Assembly (NCBI RefSeq): GCF_900188145.1
Contig: NZ_FZOJ01000002.1
Coordinates: 1-64,000, forward strand
DNA: 64,000 nucleotides
Reading direction: 5' to 3'
Source: Anaerovirgula multivorans
GTDB lineage: Bacteria > Bacillota > Clostridia > Peptostreptococcales > Natronincolaceae
Shown here one piece after another: positions 9,607 to 18,263 of the stretch (the stretch's first letter is position 1; the number at the start of each line of letters is the position of its first letter). Made by a program: the position numbers and the translations under genes. The notes under the pieces are model-generated. The model was not told the DNA's origin. It was given only the letters and a program-made list of their open reading frames with translations, and searched no databases.

Positions 9607-9638
9607 GGGGTATAGCTAAAGCTATACCCCTTTTTTTT
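9607..9638 (+). terminator. Rho-independent terminator of typA
   Basis: A perfect 10-bp stem GGGGTATAGC / GCTATACCCC with a TAAA loop is followed by eight T. Confidence 0.95.
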
Positions 9639-9642
9639 CATT

Positions 9643-9777
9643 TTAAAGTATCCTATCATCCTTCAATTCTTTTATAGCATGCTTCACCGCTAATTTTACA
9701 ACAAAGTATAGCATCATAGCTGGAATAACAAAATAGATAGGAGTCATCAACAGTGCTAGAAAACTAAGACTCATCAT
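9643..9777 (-). CDS. Small membrane protein, 44 residues
   Basis: A short ORF starts ATGATG 5 bases after a GGGGAGGAG ribosome site. It encodes a hydrophobic segment (about residues 4-28, with FLALLMTPIYFVIPAMMLYF) and a charged C-terminal tail (KLAVKHAIKELKDDR). This is the pattern of a one- or two-span membrane microprotein. It converges with typA, whose terminator ends 4 bases from its stop. I recognise no family. Confidence 0.55.
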   Translation of the reverse strand: MMSLSFLALLMTPIYFVIPAMMLYFVVKLAVKHAIKELKDDRIL

Positions 9778-9904
9778 GGATTCTCCTCCCCTTACTATAT
9801 TAGATTACATACAATGAGACATATTTTCAATTCATAATTTTCCATCCTCTAGTGAAAAATAGATCAATATGCCTCATTAGCATAGAGTCATTATAATGGT
9901 TGTG

Positions 9905-10522
9905 TTAATACATATTTATTTTGTTAAGAGGATAAAATCTAATAAAAACTTTTCCTAGCACATTTTCGACAGGTATAGAACCAATTGCTCTGCTGTCAAA
10001 GCTTATATTTCTATTATCTCCCATAACAAAAACATGATTTTCAGGCACTACTACTGGTTCAAAATCATAAAGCATATCCTCTTTAATATAGTCTTCAACC
10101 AACGCAACTCCATTACGATACACTTTGCCTTCTTTAAATTCTAATAAATCTCCAGCTTCACCGATTACTCTTTTTATCCAAAAACGTCTATCGGTATTAT
10201 TATTGATCATCCTACTCACTAAAGGGTTGTCTACAAACTCGTCCTTTAAGGTCCTTTTTCTATCTACTCTACTGTCAATGATGACAATATCACCATATTT
10301 AGGGTCTTTGCCTAATATGTAGGCACTTTTAAATATCATTACATGATCTCCAACCTTGTCGGCATCAAAAGAACTCTCCCCCTCTAACGTTGGTTCCATA
10401 GAGGCTTCACTCACTATAGAGGGTTGAAAAATAAATATACTGATCAATATAGAAATTAGCAAAGCGAAAAGAAGGGTTTTGCTCCACTCCAATATTTCTT
10501 TTATTATCCTTTTTTTCTTCAT
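9905..10522 (-). CDS. lepB: Signal peptidase I
   Basis: The 205-residue enzyme has one N-terminal membrane anchor (about 12-33). The catalytic Ser lies in the SEASMEPTL motif (near 42) and the catalytic Lys in RRFWIKRVIG (near 118). The conserved GDNRNISFDSR box is near the C-terminus. It cleaves signal peptides from exported proteins at the outer membrane face. The insert between the Ser and Lys boxes (about 55-110) is somewhat longer than in the shortest Gram-positive forms. The gene stands alone, about 35 bases downstream of the cyclase gene. Confidence 0.93.
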   Translation of the reverse strand: MKKKRIIKEILEWSKTLLFALLISILISIFIFQPSIVSEASMEPTLEGESSFDADKVGDHVMIFKSAYILGKDPKYGDIVIIDSRVDRKRTLKDEFVDNPLVSRMINNNTDRRFWIKRVIGEAGDLLEFKEGKVYRNGVALVEDYIKEDMLYDFEPVVVPENHVFVMGDNRNISFDSRAIGSIPVENVLGKVFIRFYPLNKINMY

Positions 10523-10556
10523 AAACTCACTCTCTTTCTTAATGATATGGGTTCAG

Positions 10557-11195
10557 TTAAAAAAACATAGCAACCGCCCGAACTGGTGAGCCATCAGCAT
10601 TCTCATAGTTTAAAGGTAAACATGAAAAAACAAAAATTTCCTCATTGATTAAGTTTAGATTTGTAAGATTTTCAATAACTATCATATTATTTTCAAATAG
10701 TTTATAATGGACTGGAAAAGTAGTCGTTTTCATATCGTCAATAGATATTGCATCTACTCCAATTCCCTTTAGATTAAAACCAGCCAACCAAGCCGCCGCC
10801 TCCACTGTGAGAAAAGGAAATCCATCAAAATATTTGTCTTCACCCCAGTACTGGCTCCATCCCGTCTTTAATAATACATAATCTAAATCCTTCAGCTTAC
10901 TTTCATATTTCAATAAATCTTCTTTAGATATTTCTTGTTTCTCAATATTAGTAAAATCAAGAACAGCTGCCTTTCCAACAAAGTGGTCAATTCCCAGTTG
11001 ATTAAGTAAGTTTGCTCCTAGCAACATATGTCCAGGTGCATCAATATGAGTACCCGTATGAGAGTATAAAGATAATTTTGTTTCTATGAAGCCATCCTTT
11101 TCAAGCGTGTTTGCAGGAAAAAATATTGGTTTTTCTGTTCCTGGAAATACTGGCATATCTGCGTGCATTACCTGTGTCAAGTCGATTATTTTCAT
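10557..11195 (-). CDS. Cyclase / kynurenine formamidase-like metal hydrolase
   Basis: The 212-residue protein belongs to the cyclase family (PF04199), shown by HTGTHIDAPGH near 46-56, the metal-binding motif of bacterial arylformamidases, and a later GVDAISID segment. The family hydrolyses formyl amides or cyclic substrates with bound Zn or Mn. No tryptophan-degradation genes lie nearby, so kynurenine formamidase activity is not supported by context. The start is the ATG after AAGGTGAG. Confidence 0.82.
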   Translation of the reverse strand: MKIIDLTQVMHADMPVFPGTEKPIFFPANTLEKDGFIETKLSLYSHTGTHIDAPGHMLLGANLLNQLGIDHFVGKAAVLDFTNIEKQEISKEDLLKYESKLKDLDYVLLKTGWSQYWGEDKYFDGFPFLTVEAAAWLAGFNLKGIGVDAISIDDMKTTTFPVHYKLFENNMIVIENLTNLNLINEEIFVFSCLPLNYENADGSPVRAVAMFF

Positions 11196-11540
11196 ATACT
11201 CACCTTGTATAATGTAATATTAAAATTGCATTACCCTTTCTTTTGAGATTAAATGTTATGATCTCTCTTTATACTAACATGAAAACCGATTATATAGATA
11301 TACGTCTTTATAATTAAATTTAGACTGTCTCGTTATTTTTATACTTCTACAAATTTCTGCTAATTCCTTCCAAGCCTTTATTTATATTCCTTCAGGACTT
11401 CTAACTTTTTTAGACAATACATCAGAAATCTAGTAAAATTAATACTAACAAGAAACTTTCAACGAAGTAGAAGTGGAATAGCTTTTTGCAACTATATAAT
11501 CAGTTGTGTGTCTAATAATTAGAAGGGAGGATCTAATGCC

Positions 11541-12089
11541 GTGAATCAACAGGAAAAGTTAATGACCCAGCAGTTAAGGGATAAAAATTCTCTTACCTAT
11601 AAGAAGCTAATTGATGATTGCGGTGATAGATTATTACGTCTCGCCTTCATTGTTGTTGGAGATCAACAAATAGCTGAGGATGTCGTACAGGAGAGCTTTT
11701 TAGCCCTATATCAAAATATTGAAACTTTTCGAGGTGAAAGTTCAATTATTACATGGCTTACAAGGGTTACTATTAATAAAGCTAAAAATGTACTAAGAAG
11801 GAAGAAGCTGAAGAGCATTGATTTTAAAGAAGGAATAGATATTCAAGACACTTCACCTCTGCCCGAAGAATACTTAGAAACTAAGGAGAAGAAAGTGAAG
11901 GTGAGAAATCTGCTCTTGTCTCTTCCTTTAAAATATAGAGATGTCTTGTATTTGTATTACTATGAGGAAATAAAAATCAAAGAAATTGCCGACATATTAG
12001 ACCTCACAGAATCTGGTGTGAAATCAAGATTGAAAAGAGGCCGGGAACATATGAAGGAATTATTAGTAGAAAGGGGTGTTGCTCAGTGA
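11541..12089 (+). CDS. ECF-type RNA polymerase sigma factor
   Basis: The 182-residue protein has sigma region 2 (LLRLAFIVVGDQQIAEDVVQESFLALYQNI, about 30-60; then FRGESSIITWLTRVTINKAKN). Region 4 is at 130-175, with the helix-turn-helix IKIKEIADILDLTESGVKSRL. Regions 1.1 and 3 are absent, which is typical of ECF factors. GTG is chosen because AAGGGAGG lies 10 bases upstream; the nearby ATG runs into a stop after two codons. It is followed with a 4-base overlap by a membrane protein likely to be its anti-sigma factor. Confidence 0.92.
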   Translation: MNQQEKLMTQQLRDKNSLTYKKLIDDCGDRLLRLAFIVVGDQQIAEDVVQESFLALYQNIETFRGESSIITWLTRVTINKAKNVLRRKKLKSIDFKEGIDIQDTSPLPEEYLETKEKKVKVRNLLLSLPLKYRDVLYLYYYEEIKIKEIADILDLTESGVKSRLKRGREHMKELLVERGVAQ

Positions 12090-12424
12090 AGGAAAAAATA
12101 AAGTTTGATGATCATCAGCTGGATACAAAGATTAAAAACTTGTTTACTGAAGCCACTGGAAACTTAAAAATGGATACTGCTTTTAGGCATAAGCTTTTGA
12201 CGATATCTGAAGAGCAAAGGCCTTTATCTCCCTTTTCTCGCTTTCTAGAAAAGGAAATATGTCTCCCTGTATTTTCTTTACCCGCTTTTGCAGTTATTCT
12301 TATGATTCTAATAGGTATATCTGCACATAGCTTCCTTTTACCAGAGAATTCGCCTCAACCAAAATATGAAATCGTTGAAATGAATTATGGAGATTTAAAT
12401 ATGTGTATAAGCAATAGATATTAG
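12086..12424 (+). CDS. Probable anti-sigma factor, single-pass membrane protein
   Basis: The 112-residue protein starts with GTG inside the sigma gene's stop (GTGA overlap), which implies translational coupling. Residues 1-58 are polar and cytoplasmic, with no obvious zinc-finger HxxxCxxC. One membrane span (VFSLPAFAVILMILIGISAH, about 62-82) and a short outer tail of about 28 residues follow. Position and topology fit an anti-sigma factor, but no sequence motif proves it. The short outer domain is unusual for signal-sensing anti-sigma factors. Confidence 0.6.
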   Translation: MKEKIKFDDHQLDTKIKNLFTEATGNLKMDTAFRHKLLTISEEQRPLSPFSRFLEKEICLPVFSLPAFAVILMILIGISAHSFLLPENSPQPKYEIVEMNYGDLNMCISNRY

Positions 12425-12451
12425 TCATTATGCTTTTATCGGAGGTGCCCT

Positions 12452-14770
12452 ATGAAAAAAATAATTAGAATTAAAGCAAAGGATTTGCTCAAAGGAATAG
12501 GTGTTTTTCTGGCTATTCTTCTACTGATTTACGCATTTTTACCTTCTGTCATGTTATCTATTGCTAATCGATACCATCGACAGGGTAATCTCTTAATTGC
12601 CAAAGCCTATTACGATCGTATGGATAGGTTTTTCCCAAATCGTAGCGCAACGGCTGAAGCCCTAGAAAGGGCAACACAGATTGCAGACAATCATAATTTA
12701 TTAATGATTTCCTCAACGGGTGTGGGGAGTACCTCTCATATTGGAGGTACTATATCTAAAGAAACAGAAGCTTATTATAAGAAGCTAGTTGACAGATTTC
12801 CCCATACATGGCAAGGTAAAAGAGCTAAGGTTGAATTAACTAGCCAAGAGATTAAGCATCTAATTAGTGAAGATAAAATTGAGGAAGCTTTTTCTCTAAT
12901 GAAGCATCATTATGAAACCATCAATGCCAATACATCTACAAACTATTGGGACCCGTCTGTGGCTTTAGAAGCTGTAACAGCTTTGAAAAGCAAGGGACTA
13001 TACACTGAGGGACTAGACATTTTAAAGTATATGATGGAGGATGACGAAAATCATCAAAATACCGATGTATATGAATTAACAGCAGATCTCTATAGTTTTC
13101 TAGGAAATAAACAAGAGGCAGAAAAATACTATGCTCGTCTTTTAGAGATGCACAATGAAAACATACAGATGGAGCTTCAATACTCAGATCAAGAACATAG
13201 GGAGGGAATTACAAGCTATTATGCTGAGAAAAAAGAAGAAGTTCTAAGGAAGCTGGCATCCCTCAAGGATACAGCTTCAGAATACGGTGCCATAACCGGT
13301 ACCATAGCTTTAAAAGATCAACCCTTAAGGTCCATACCAGTATTTATTCAACCCCAAAGAGATCCCAGGGGCGGCACGATGAGTGGCGTAACATATGATT
13401 CTATATGGGTATTAAGTGATGAACAAGGACAGTTTAACTTCAATTATGTAGAACCCGGAAGATATAGCTTAGGTTTTGTTGTAGATTTAGATGTGGTAGG
13501 CGATGTAGTGCTGAAGGGGGGCTTCTTTCCTAAATCTACTATATATGTTGATGAAGAGGAAAAACAGCATTGGGATTTTCAACTGGTGGATACTTTAAAC
13601 GTGTTATCGCCTACTGATCATGAAAAAATAACTGGTGATACTATTCATTTTAAGTGGGAACCCTTTGAAGAGGCTGCCTACTATACGCTAGAACTAGGAG
13701 CCTATTCCCTTAATGGTTCAGGCTCTTACTCCACTAATTATTCAGAGAGAAAATTCTATACCAATGAAGCAATTCTATCTATCGATGAGCTCACTTATTT
13801 TCCTTCAGGCATGACGTTTGACGAGGAGGGTCCTACACCAGATTCCTTTTTTGGTTTCGGTCATCCGAAAGGAAAATATTTTTGGGGAGTGTTAGCCCAT
13901 GATGAGGATGGAAATATACTTACCTCCTCAAGAGGTTATTTAAAAGGGCAAAATACTGATTTTGCTTTTGAAGAAAGAAGTATAAGGCTTGGAGATGAAC
14001 TTCTCCTTAAAAGAAAATTTGCTGAGGCTATCGCTGCCTATGAAGAAGATCTAAAAGTAAACCCCAATGATGTTTATGCCTTAAGTATGTTGGGTAAATT
14101 ATACGGTCTTTCCTATGGCAACATTGAAAAATATCCTTATAGTGACATTGATAAAGCTGTAAATTATTATGAAAGATTATACCAACTTACCGATAATCCA
14201 CGATTTTTAAAAGATACGATTGAATTATTATATCAAGAAAAGAAGAACTATCACAATGTGCTTCAGCTTCTTGAAGTATTGGAAGAAAAGGAAGATCTAA
14301 AGCCTTGGCACCAGAGATATCGTGTAATGATTTACAGTCATGAGGGAAATTATGAAGCCGCCCTCCAGGAGCTCTTAACTATGGATACTAAGTACCATGG
14401 CTTAGAAGCCTCTCTAAGAATTATTACTAACAATTTTACAGGAATACAGTTGCAGGAAAGGGATATACTTGAAGAAAAATGGGTTGCAGCTTTGCAGCAG
14501 TATGAGGAAACATATGCATCGATGGATATGGATTTAAAAGAAAACATTAGAAAAAGCACTCCACTAGAAGCTCTAAAGCTCCTAGAAAATAGAGATTTAA
14601 CACCTCATAAAGCATTATTGCAATTAGCCCTAAAGGTGGTAGAGCCTACCTCATCTATTTATGAGTATGAAGCGCTGCTAGAGTATACCAATAAATACAA
14701 GTCTATAGATCCTGTTGCTAATGAAATCTTAGAAGGTATGTTTGCAATTCCAATTCGCTATTATAACTAA
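12452..14770 (+). CDS. Membrane-anchored TPR protein with carboxypeptidase-regulatory-like domain
   Basis: The 772-residue protein has an N-terminal span (about 15-38) and an outer region with TPR-like helices (residues 45-270, for example HRQGNLLIAKAYYDRM). A beta-sandwich follows at about 280-360 (ITGTIALKDQPLRSIPVFIQ ... GQFNFNYVEPGRYSLGF), resembling the carboxypeptidase regulatory-like fold, then another beta-rich part and C-terminal TPRs (about 505-700). It lies 28 bases after the anti-sigma-like gene, so it probably shares the operon and may sense or scaffold on the cell surface. No enzymatic motif was seen. Confidence 0.72.
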   Translation: MKKIIRIKAKDLLKGIGVFLAILLLIYAFLPSVMLSIANRYHRQGNLLIAKAYYDRMDRFFPNRSATAEALERATQIADNHNLLMISSTGVGSTSHIGGTISKETEAYYKKLVDRFPHTWQGKRAKVELTSQEIKHLISEDKIEEAFSLMKHHYETINANTSTNYWDPSVALEAVTALKSKGLYTEGLDILKYMMEDDENHQNTDVYELTADLYSFLGNKQEAEKYYARLLEMHNENIQMELQYSDQEHREGITSYYAEKKEEVLRKLASLKDTASEYGAITGTIALKDQPLRSIPVFIQPQRDPRGGTMSGVTYDSIWVLSDEQGQFNFNYVEPGRYSLGFVVDLDVVGDVVLKGGFFPKSTIYVDEEEKQHWDFQLVDTLNVLSPTDHEKITGDTIHFKWEPFEEAAYYTLELGAYSLNGSGSYSTNYSERKFYTNEAILSIDELTYFPSGMTFDEEGPTPDSFFGFGHPKGKYFWGVLAHDEDGNILTSSRGYLKGQNTDFAFEERSIRLGDELLLKRKFAEAIAAYEEDLKVNPNDVYALSMLGKLYGLSYGNIEKYPYSDIDKAVNYYERLYQLTDNPRFLKDTIELLYQEKKNYHNVLQLLEVLEEKEDLKPWHQRYRVMIYSHEGNYEAALQELLTMDTKYHGLEASLRIITNNFTGIQLQERDILEEKWVAALQQYEETYASMDMDLKENIRKSTPLEALKLLENRDLTPHKALLQLALKVVEPTSSIYEYEALLEYTNKYKSIDPVANEILEGMFAIPIRYYN

Positions 14771-14775
14771 ATGAC

Positions 14776-14815
14776 CCTAAGTAGACAACTGAAAGTTTGG
14801 TTTGTAACTTTTTTT
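14776..14815 (-). repeat. Partial copy of a dispersed hairpin repeat
   Basis: The reverse complement contains GTTACAAACCAAACTTTC and TTGTCTACTTA, nearly identical to one arm of the repeats at 20251-20315 and 43712-43780. Only this arm is present, immediately after the TPR gene. Confidence 0.65.
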
Positions 14816-14860
14816 ATTGATCACTTGCAAGGTGAAAATAGATGTTATTTATGTATTTAA

Positions 14861-14892
14861 ATTAATAGGACTCCTTTTTGAGTCCTATTAAT
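14861..14892. terminator. Bidirectional terminator between convergent genes
   Basis: A perfect 13-bp stem ATTAATAGGACTC / GAGTCCTATTAAT with a 6-base loop sits between the TPR gene and the convergent CotF-like gene. There is no long T-run, so termination may rely on the stem. Confidence 0.7.
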
Positions 14893-14895
14893 TAT

Positions 14896-15159
14896 TTATT
14901 GATTATTATTCATACCTTGGCTTAATTGAGACTTAATTTGCTGCATATCTTGTGGATTTGCAGATTGAGCTGATTGATAATAACCTTTTTGCTCAGCTAC
15001 TTGATATAAGCTATATTGAAATTGCTCGTCTCCATCTCTCATTTGTTGTAGAGTTTGTCTTAGATTTTGATCAGAAGCTTCTCCAATAGCTCTTGTATAT
15101 TCAGTCATTCCTGCTTTAGTCATAGCCAATATGTCATTTACCATATCTTTATCGTTCAT
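14896..15159 (-). CDS. Small CotF-like spore coat protein
   Basis: The 87-residue helical, Gln-rich protein begins MNDKDMVNDILAMTKAGMTE and ends QLSQGMNNNQ. The pattern (short helical bundle, DMVNDILAMTK, QxxEQKGYYQ) is that of the C-terminal part of CotF-family coat proteins of Clostridia. It probably belongs to the outer layers of the spore. A second small protein of the same kind lies just upstream. No forespore or mother-cell promoter could be assigned by eye. Confidence 0.75.
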   Translation of the reverse strand: MNDKDMVNDILAMTKAGMTEYTRAIGEASDQNLRQTLQQMRDGDEQFQYSLYQVAEQKGYYQSAQSANPQDMQQIKSQLSQGMNNNQ

Positions 15160-15289
15160 GCTTTTCCCTCCTTCATAAATTTTTATAACAAAGTCTTCCT
15201 TCTTTAGATTAATAGGTAGACTTTGTTGAAATCAATCACGTAAATTATAACTTACTGAAATTTTTAAAAAGTTTTTAATTTTCTATTGG

Positions 15290-15472
15290 TTATAGGAATG
15301 TCATTAATTTTTGTGCCGCGCCTTGAGCGGATTGTGCGCTTTGCTGAAACATTTGTTTTACTTGTTGATCTTGGCATTGTTGTGCATAAGTGTTAAGTTT
15401 TGATACCATCATTTGATGATTACTAATAAGGTGTCTTAAGTTTTGAAGTTCTAATTGATTTAATTGTGCCAT
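15290..15472 (-). CDS. Small CotF-like spore coat protein (second copy)
   Basis: This is a 60-residue protein if translation starts at ATGGCACAA, 6 bases after AGGGAGGA; an upstream GTG would place that ribosome site inside the gene and is rejected. The sequence MAQLNQLELQNLRHLISNHQ and the Gln/Ala-rich QMFQQSAQSAQGAAQKL fit the N-terminal helical part of CotF-like coat proteins. Together with the next gene downstream it looks like a split two-helix coat pair. Confidence 0.72.
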   Translation of the reverse strand: MAQLNQLELQNLRHLISNHQMMVSKLNTYAQQCQDQQVKQMFQQSAQSAQGAAQKLMTFL

Positions 15473-15580
15473 TATAGTTCCTCCCTTCACTGTGATAATA
15501 TTATTTCCTCTAATATTATGTCTCTTCCAAAGAGAAGTATGTAAAGCTAAATCTTATTTAAAATAACAAATTATTCCAAT

Positions 15581-15614
15581 AACAAAATCCCATCCAAAAG
15601 GATGAGATTTTGTT
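15581..15614 (-). terminator. Terminator after asnA
   Basis: A 15-base stem AACAAAATCcCATCC / GGATGaGATTTTGTT with one mismatch and an AAAA loop lies 22 bases past the asnA stop. Confidence 0.7.
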
Positions 15615-15636
15615 GCAGTCCATAGCTTCCTATATT

Positions 15637-16659
15637 TTATAATAAATGTATTTCCGCCTTTTCACATGCAGTCATCATATCTTCAGACCATACAGCTGCT
15701 TGTACCTCACCAATATGGGCCTTCCTTAAGAAAAACATGCAAATTCTTGATTGACCGATTCCACCCCCAACAGTATATGGCAGTTTTCTATTCAAGATTA
15801 ATTGATGATAATCCAATCCCTTACGATCTTCACAAGCCGCCAGCTTCAGCTGTTTTTCTAAAGCCTCTTCATCTACACGAATACCCATAGAGGACAGTTC
15901 AAAGGCCATCTCCAACACTGGATACCAGAAGATAATATCTCCATTTAAATGCCAATCATCATAGTCAGGAGCTCTCCCATCATGTCTTGTGCCAGATTCT
16001 AGAGTATCTCCAATCTCCATAATAAAGACTGCACCCTTTTCTTTAGCAATAGCATCTTCTCTTTCTTTAGAAGTAAACTGGGGATACATATCCTCTAACT
16101 GTTGTGTTGTAATAAAAGTAATTTTTTCTGGAAGAAATGCTTTTAAAGTAGGGTATACGCTACATAAGTATTTTTCTGTGTCTTTAAATACTTTGTAAAT
16201 TCTTTTCACAGTACTCTTCAAATTCTCTTGATTCCTATCTTCTTTGTTTATTATCTTTTCCCAATCCCATTGATCTACATAAACAGAATGGAGATTATCT
16301 AAATCTTCATCTCGTCGAATCGCATTCATATCCGTATATAACCCTTCTCCTTCACTAAATCCATATTTATGCAGAGCCATACGCTTCCACTTTGCTAAAG
16401 AGTGGACAATTTCTACTTCTCTACTACCTATTCCCTTTACATCAAAAGCGACGGGTCGTTCTATTCCATTTAAATTGTCATTTAACCCCGTTTCTGGACG
16501 TACAAATAAAGGTGCTGATACACGAGTTAGATTTAGTTCCTCTGCAAGTCTTGCTTCAAAATAATCTTTAATCATTTTAATTGCAACTTCTGTTTCTCTA
16601 ATGTTTAGATATGGTTTATACCCTTTCGGTATCTTTAGTAATTCATTTAAGCTTTTCAT
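15637..16659 (-). CDS. asnA: Aspartate--ammonia ligase (AsnA-type asparagine synthetase)
   Basis: The 340-residue enzyme makes asparagine from aspartate, ammonia and ATP. It is a relative of class II aminoacyl-tRNA synthetases: [19 protein letters not shown] near 45-63, [19 protein letters not shown] near 115-133, and the class II-like GGGIGQSR near 298-305. Full length for the family. A T-box leader with an Asn specifier lies directly upstream, so expression should rise when tRNA-Asn is uncharged. This agrees with the assigned reaction. Confidence 0.97.
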   Translation of the reverse strand: MKSLNELLKIPKGYKPYLNIRETEVAIKMIKDYFEARLAEELNLTRVSAPLFVRPETGLNDNLNGIERPVAFDVKGIGSREVEIVHSLAKWKRMALHKYGFSEGEGLYTDMNAIRRDEDLDNLHSVYVDQWDWEKIINKEDRNQENLKSTVKRIYKVFKDTEKYLCSVYPTLKAFLPEKITFITTQQLEDMYPQFTSKEREDAIAKEKGAVFIMEIGDTLESGTRHDGRAPDYDDWHLNGDIIFWYPVLEMAFELSSMGIRVDEEALEKQLKLAACEDRKGLDYHQLILNRKLPYTVGGGIGQSRICMFFLRKAHIGEVQAAVWSEDMMTACEKAEIHLL

Positions 16660-16702
16660 TGATATATCCTCCTATGCATATTTGTATTTTTACAAAAATA
16701 AA

Positions 16703-16978
16703 AAGTCCTTCATCCCTATATAAAGGACGAAGGACATCATTGTCTCCGCGGTACCACCTTAATTAGCTAAGTAATAACAGCTCTCTCTCAATCAGTACGG
16801 AATCTAAATTCGATACTGTCCATTGAATAACGGTTTGGTTCCGCCTAAGCCTACTTTGTCTTTACATTTCAGTTAGGAACTCAGAGATGTTCTTCAACAT
16901 AGACTTCGTATTGGTCTTCCACCGTCACCAACTCGCTATAACTACTTTCCATATTTACTCTTCTCTTCATAGTCTTTT
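16703..16978 (-). promoter_or_regulatory. T-box leader of asnA, Asn (AAC) specifier
   Basis: Read on the minus strand, the leader ends with the T-box AAGGTGGTACCGCGG (16746-16760), then a terminator hairpin GTCCTTC ... GAAGGAC and TTTTTATTTTT (16700-16735). Stem I contains a GAACA segment at 16888-16892, which places AAC at 16889-16891 as specifier, followed by the usual purine. Uncharged tRNA-Asn would pair with it and with the T-box bulge and favour the antiterminator. Confidence 0.93.
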
Positions 16979-17111
16979 TTGATTATACATGTTTAAACTT
17001 TTTTCTATTATAATCCACAGAAAATAGTCTGTCAATATAATTTTAAATTTTTTATTAATCTTTATGATTTTAAATTTTTTGTTAATCTTAACTTCATTTT
17101 AATCTATATTT

Positions 17112-18086
17112 CTATGTTTCGCTTACACTTAAAGATTCTATAAAGATATCCTGCATCAATTGAGGATTCAAATTTCCACCAGATATAACAACAGCAATGT
17201 TTCTTCCCTGTATCAACTCAGGGGCAGCCATTAATGCTCCATAGCCTATAGCTCCTGAAGGTTCAGCAATTACCTTCTCTTTATTCATCAATTGTAGCAT
17301 CCCTCTTTTAATCCACTCTTCCTCTACCAAAAGGATATCATCGATACAATTACCTGCCATATGATAAGGAATTTCTCCAACTCCACCAATCAATGCTTCA
17401 CATAGAGACTCTTCTGAGGGAAACTCAATATAGCATTTCTTATCCTCCAATGACTGCACCATGGCAGGACAAGCCGCTGTTTGCAATCCAATCACCCTCA
17501 AAGAGGGTTTGATGGATTTTGCTGCAAGTCCTATTCCTGTAATCATCCCCCCACCACCAATAGGCACAAGGATTGTATCAATATCGGGATTCTCCTCTAG
17601 TATTTCCAAGGCAATAGTTCCTTGCCCTGCAATTACTTCTAAATCTGAGCAGGAATCAATAAAGGTTACCTTACTTTTCTGTGCATATTCCATTCCAATT
17701 TTATAGGCTTCATCATAACTGTTTCCTGCCAATTGAATATCCGCCCCATAATATTTGATCTTTTCCACTTTAGCTTCTGGTGTATTAGCTGGTACAAAAA
17801 CAGTGGCCTTAATTTCCTTTAATAGGTTTGCACCGTAGCTTACCCCTGCTCCATGATTGCCTGAAGAAACAGTCATGACCCCTAGCCGCCTTTCTTCCTC
17901 GGTTAAACTAGTTAGTTTGCTGAGGGCACCCCTGATCTTAAAGCTTTTTAGTTTTTGTTGGCATTCTAGCTTAAGATAAACTCTTCTATCACCTGAGCTT
18001 AGATGCATTGAAAAATCCAATGGTGTCCTCCATATATATTGGTTAATCCGTTCTCTTGCTTTTTTTACCTCTTCAAAAGTAACCAT
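17112..18086 (-). CDS. Threonine/serine dehydratase-like PLP enzyme (catabolic type)
   Basis: The 324-residue fold-type II PLP enzyme carries the Lys in SFKIRGAL (about 48-55), the SSGNHGAGVSYGA substrate loop, and the Gly-rich phosphate loop PIGGGGMITGIG near 170. It lacks the C-terminal ACT-like domain of biosynthetic IlvA, so it should be a catabolic threonine/serine ammonia-lyase. A serine racemase is the main alternative and cannot be excluded from sequence. It stands downstream of the aminotransferase/transporter operon, separated by that operon's terminator. A long hairpin (18127-18165) is in its leader. Confidence 0.82.
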   Translation of the reverse strand: MVTFEEVKKARERINQYIWRTPLDFSMHLSSGDRRVYLKLECQQKLKSFKIRGALSKLTSLTEEERRLGVMTVSSGNHGAGVSYGANLLKEIKATVFVPANTPEAKVEKIKYYGADIQLAGNSYDEAYKIGMEYAQKSKVTFIDSCSDLEVIAGQGTIALEILEENPDIDTILVPIGGGGMITGIGLAAKSIKPSLRVIGLQTAACPAMVQSLEDKKCYIEFPSEESLCEALIGGVGEIPYHMAGNCIDDILLVEEEWIKRGMLQLMNKEKVIAEPSGAIGYGALMAAPELIQGRNIAVVISGGNLNPQLMQDIFIESLSVSET

Positions 18087-18224
18087 AATATACCCTCCTT
18101 AATTTACTGGTTTATCCGATGGTCAACTACTTTAAGCCCCTCTGCTTATGCAGAGTGGAAAGTAGCTTCATTTTATTCTATTATATAGAAATGGCTAGTT
18201 TTTTTAAAGAGTAAAGTTCAAGAA

Positions 18225-18258
18225 AAAAGCTAAGGGTAGTTGTTGTCCCTTAGCTTTT
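18225..18258 (-). terminator. Terminator of the aminotransferase operon
   Basis: A perfect 12-bp stem AAAAGCTAAGGG / CCCTTAGCTTTT is followed on the minus strand by TTC. Confidence 0.8.
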
Positions 18259-18263
18259 CCATA

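Noticed and set aside
18127..18165. Long hairpin in the leader of the threonine dehydratase gene as a riboswitch
   Set aside because: CTACTTT/AAAGTAG and CTCTGC/GCAGAG form one simple stem with no T-run and no known aptamer pattern; it is probably a stability hairpin.
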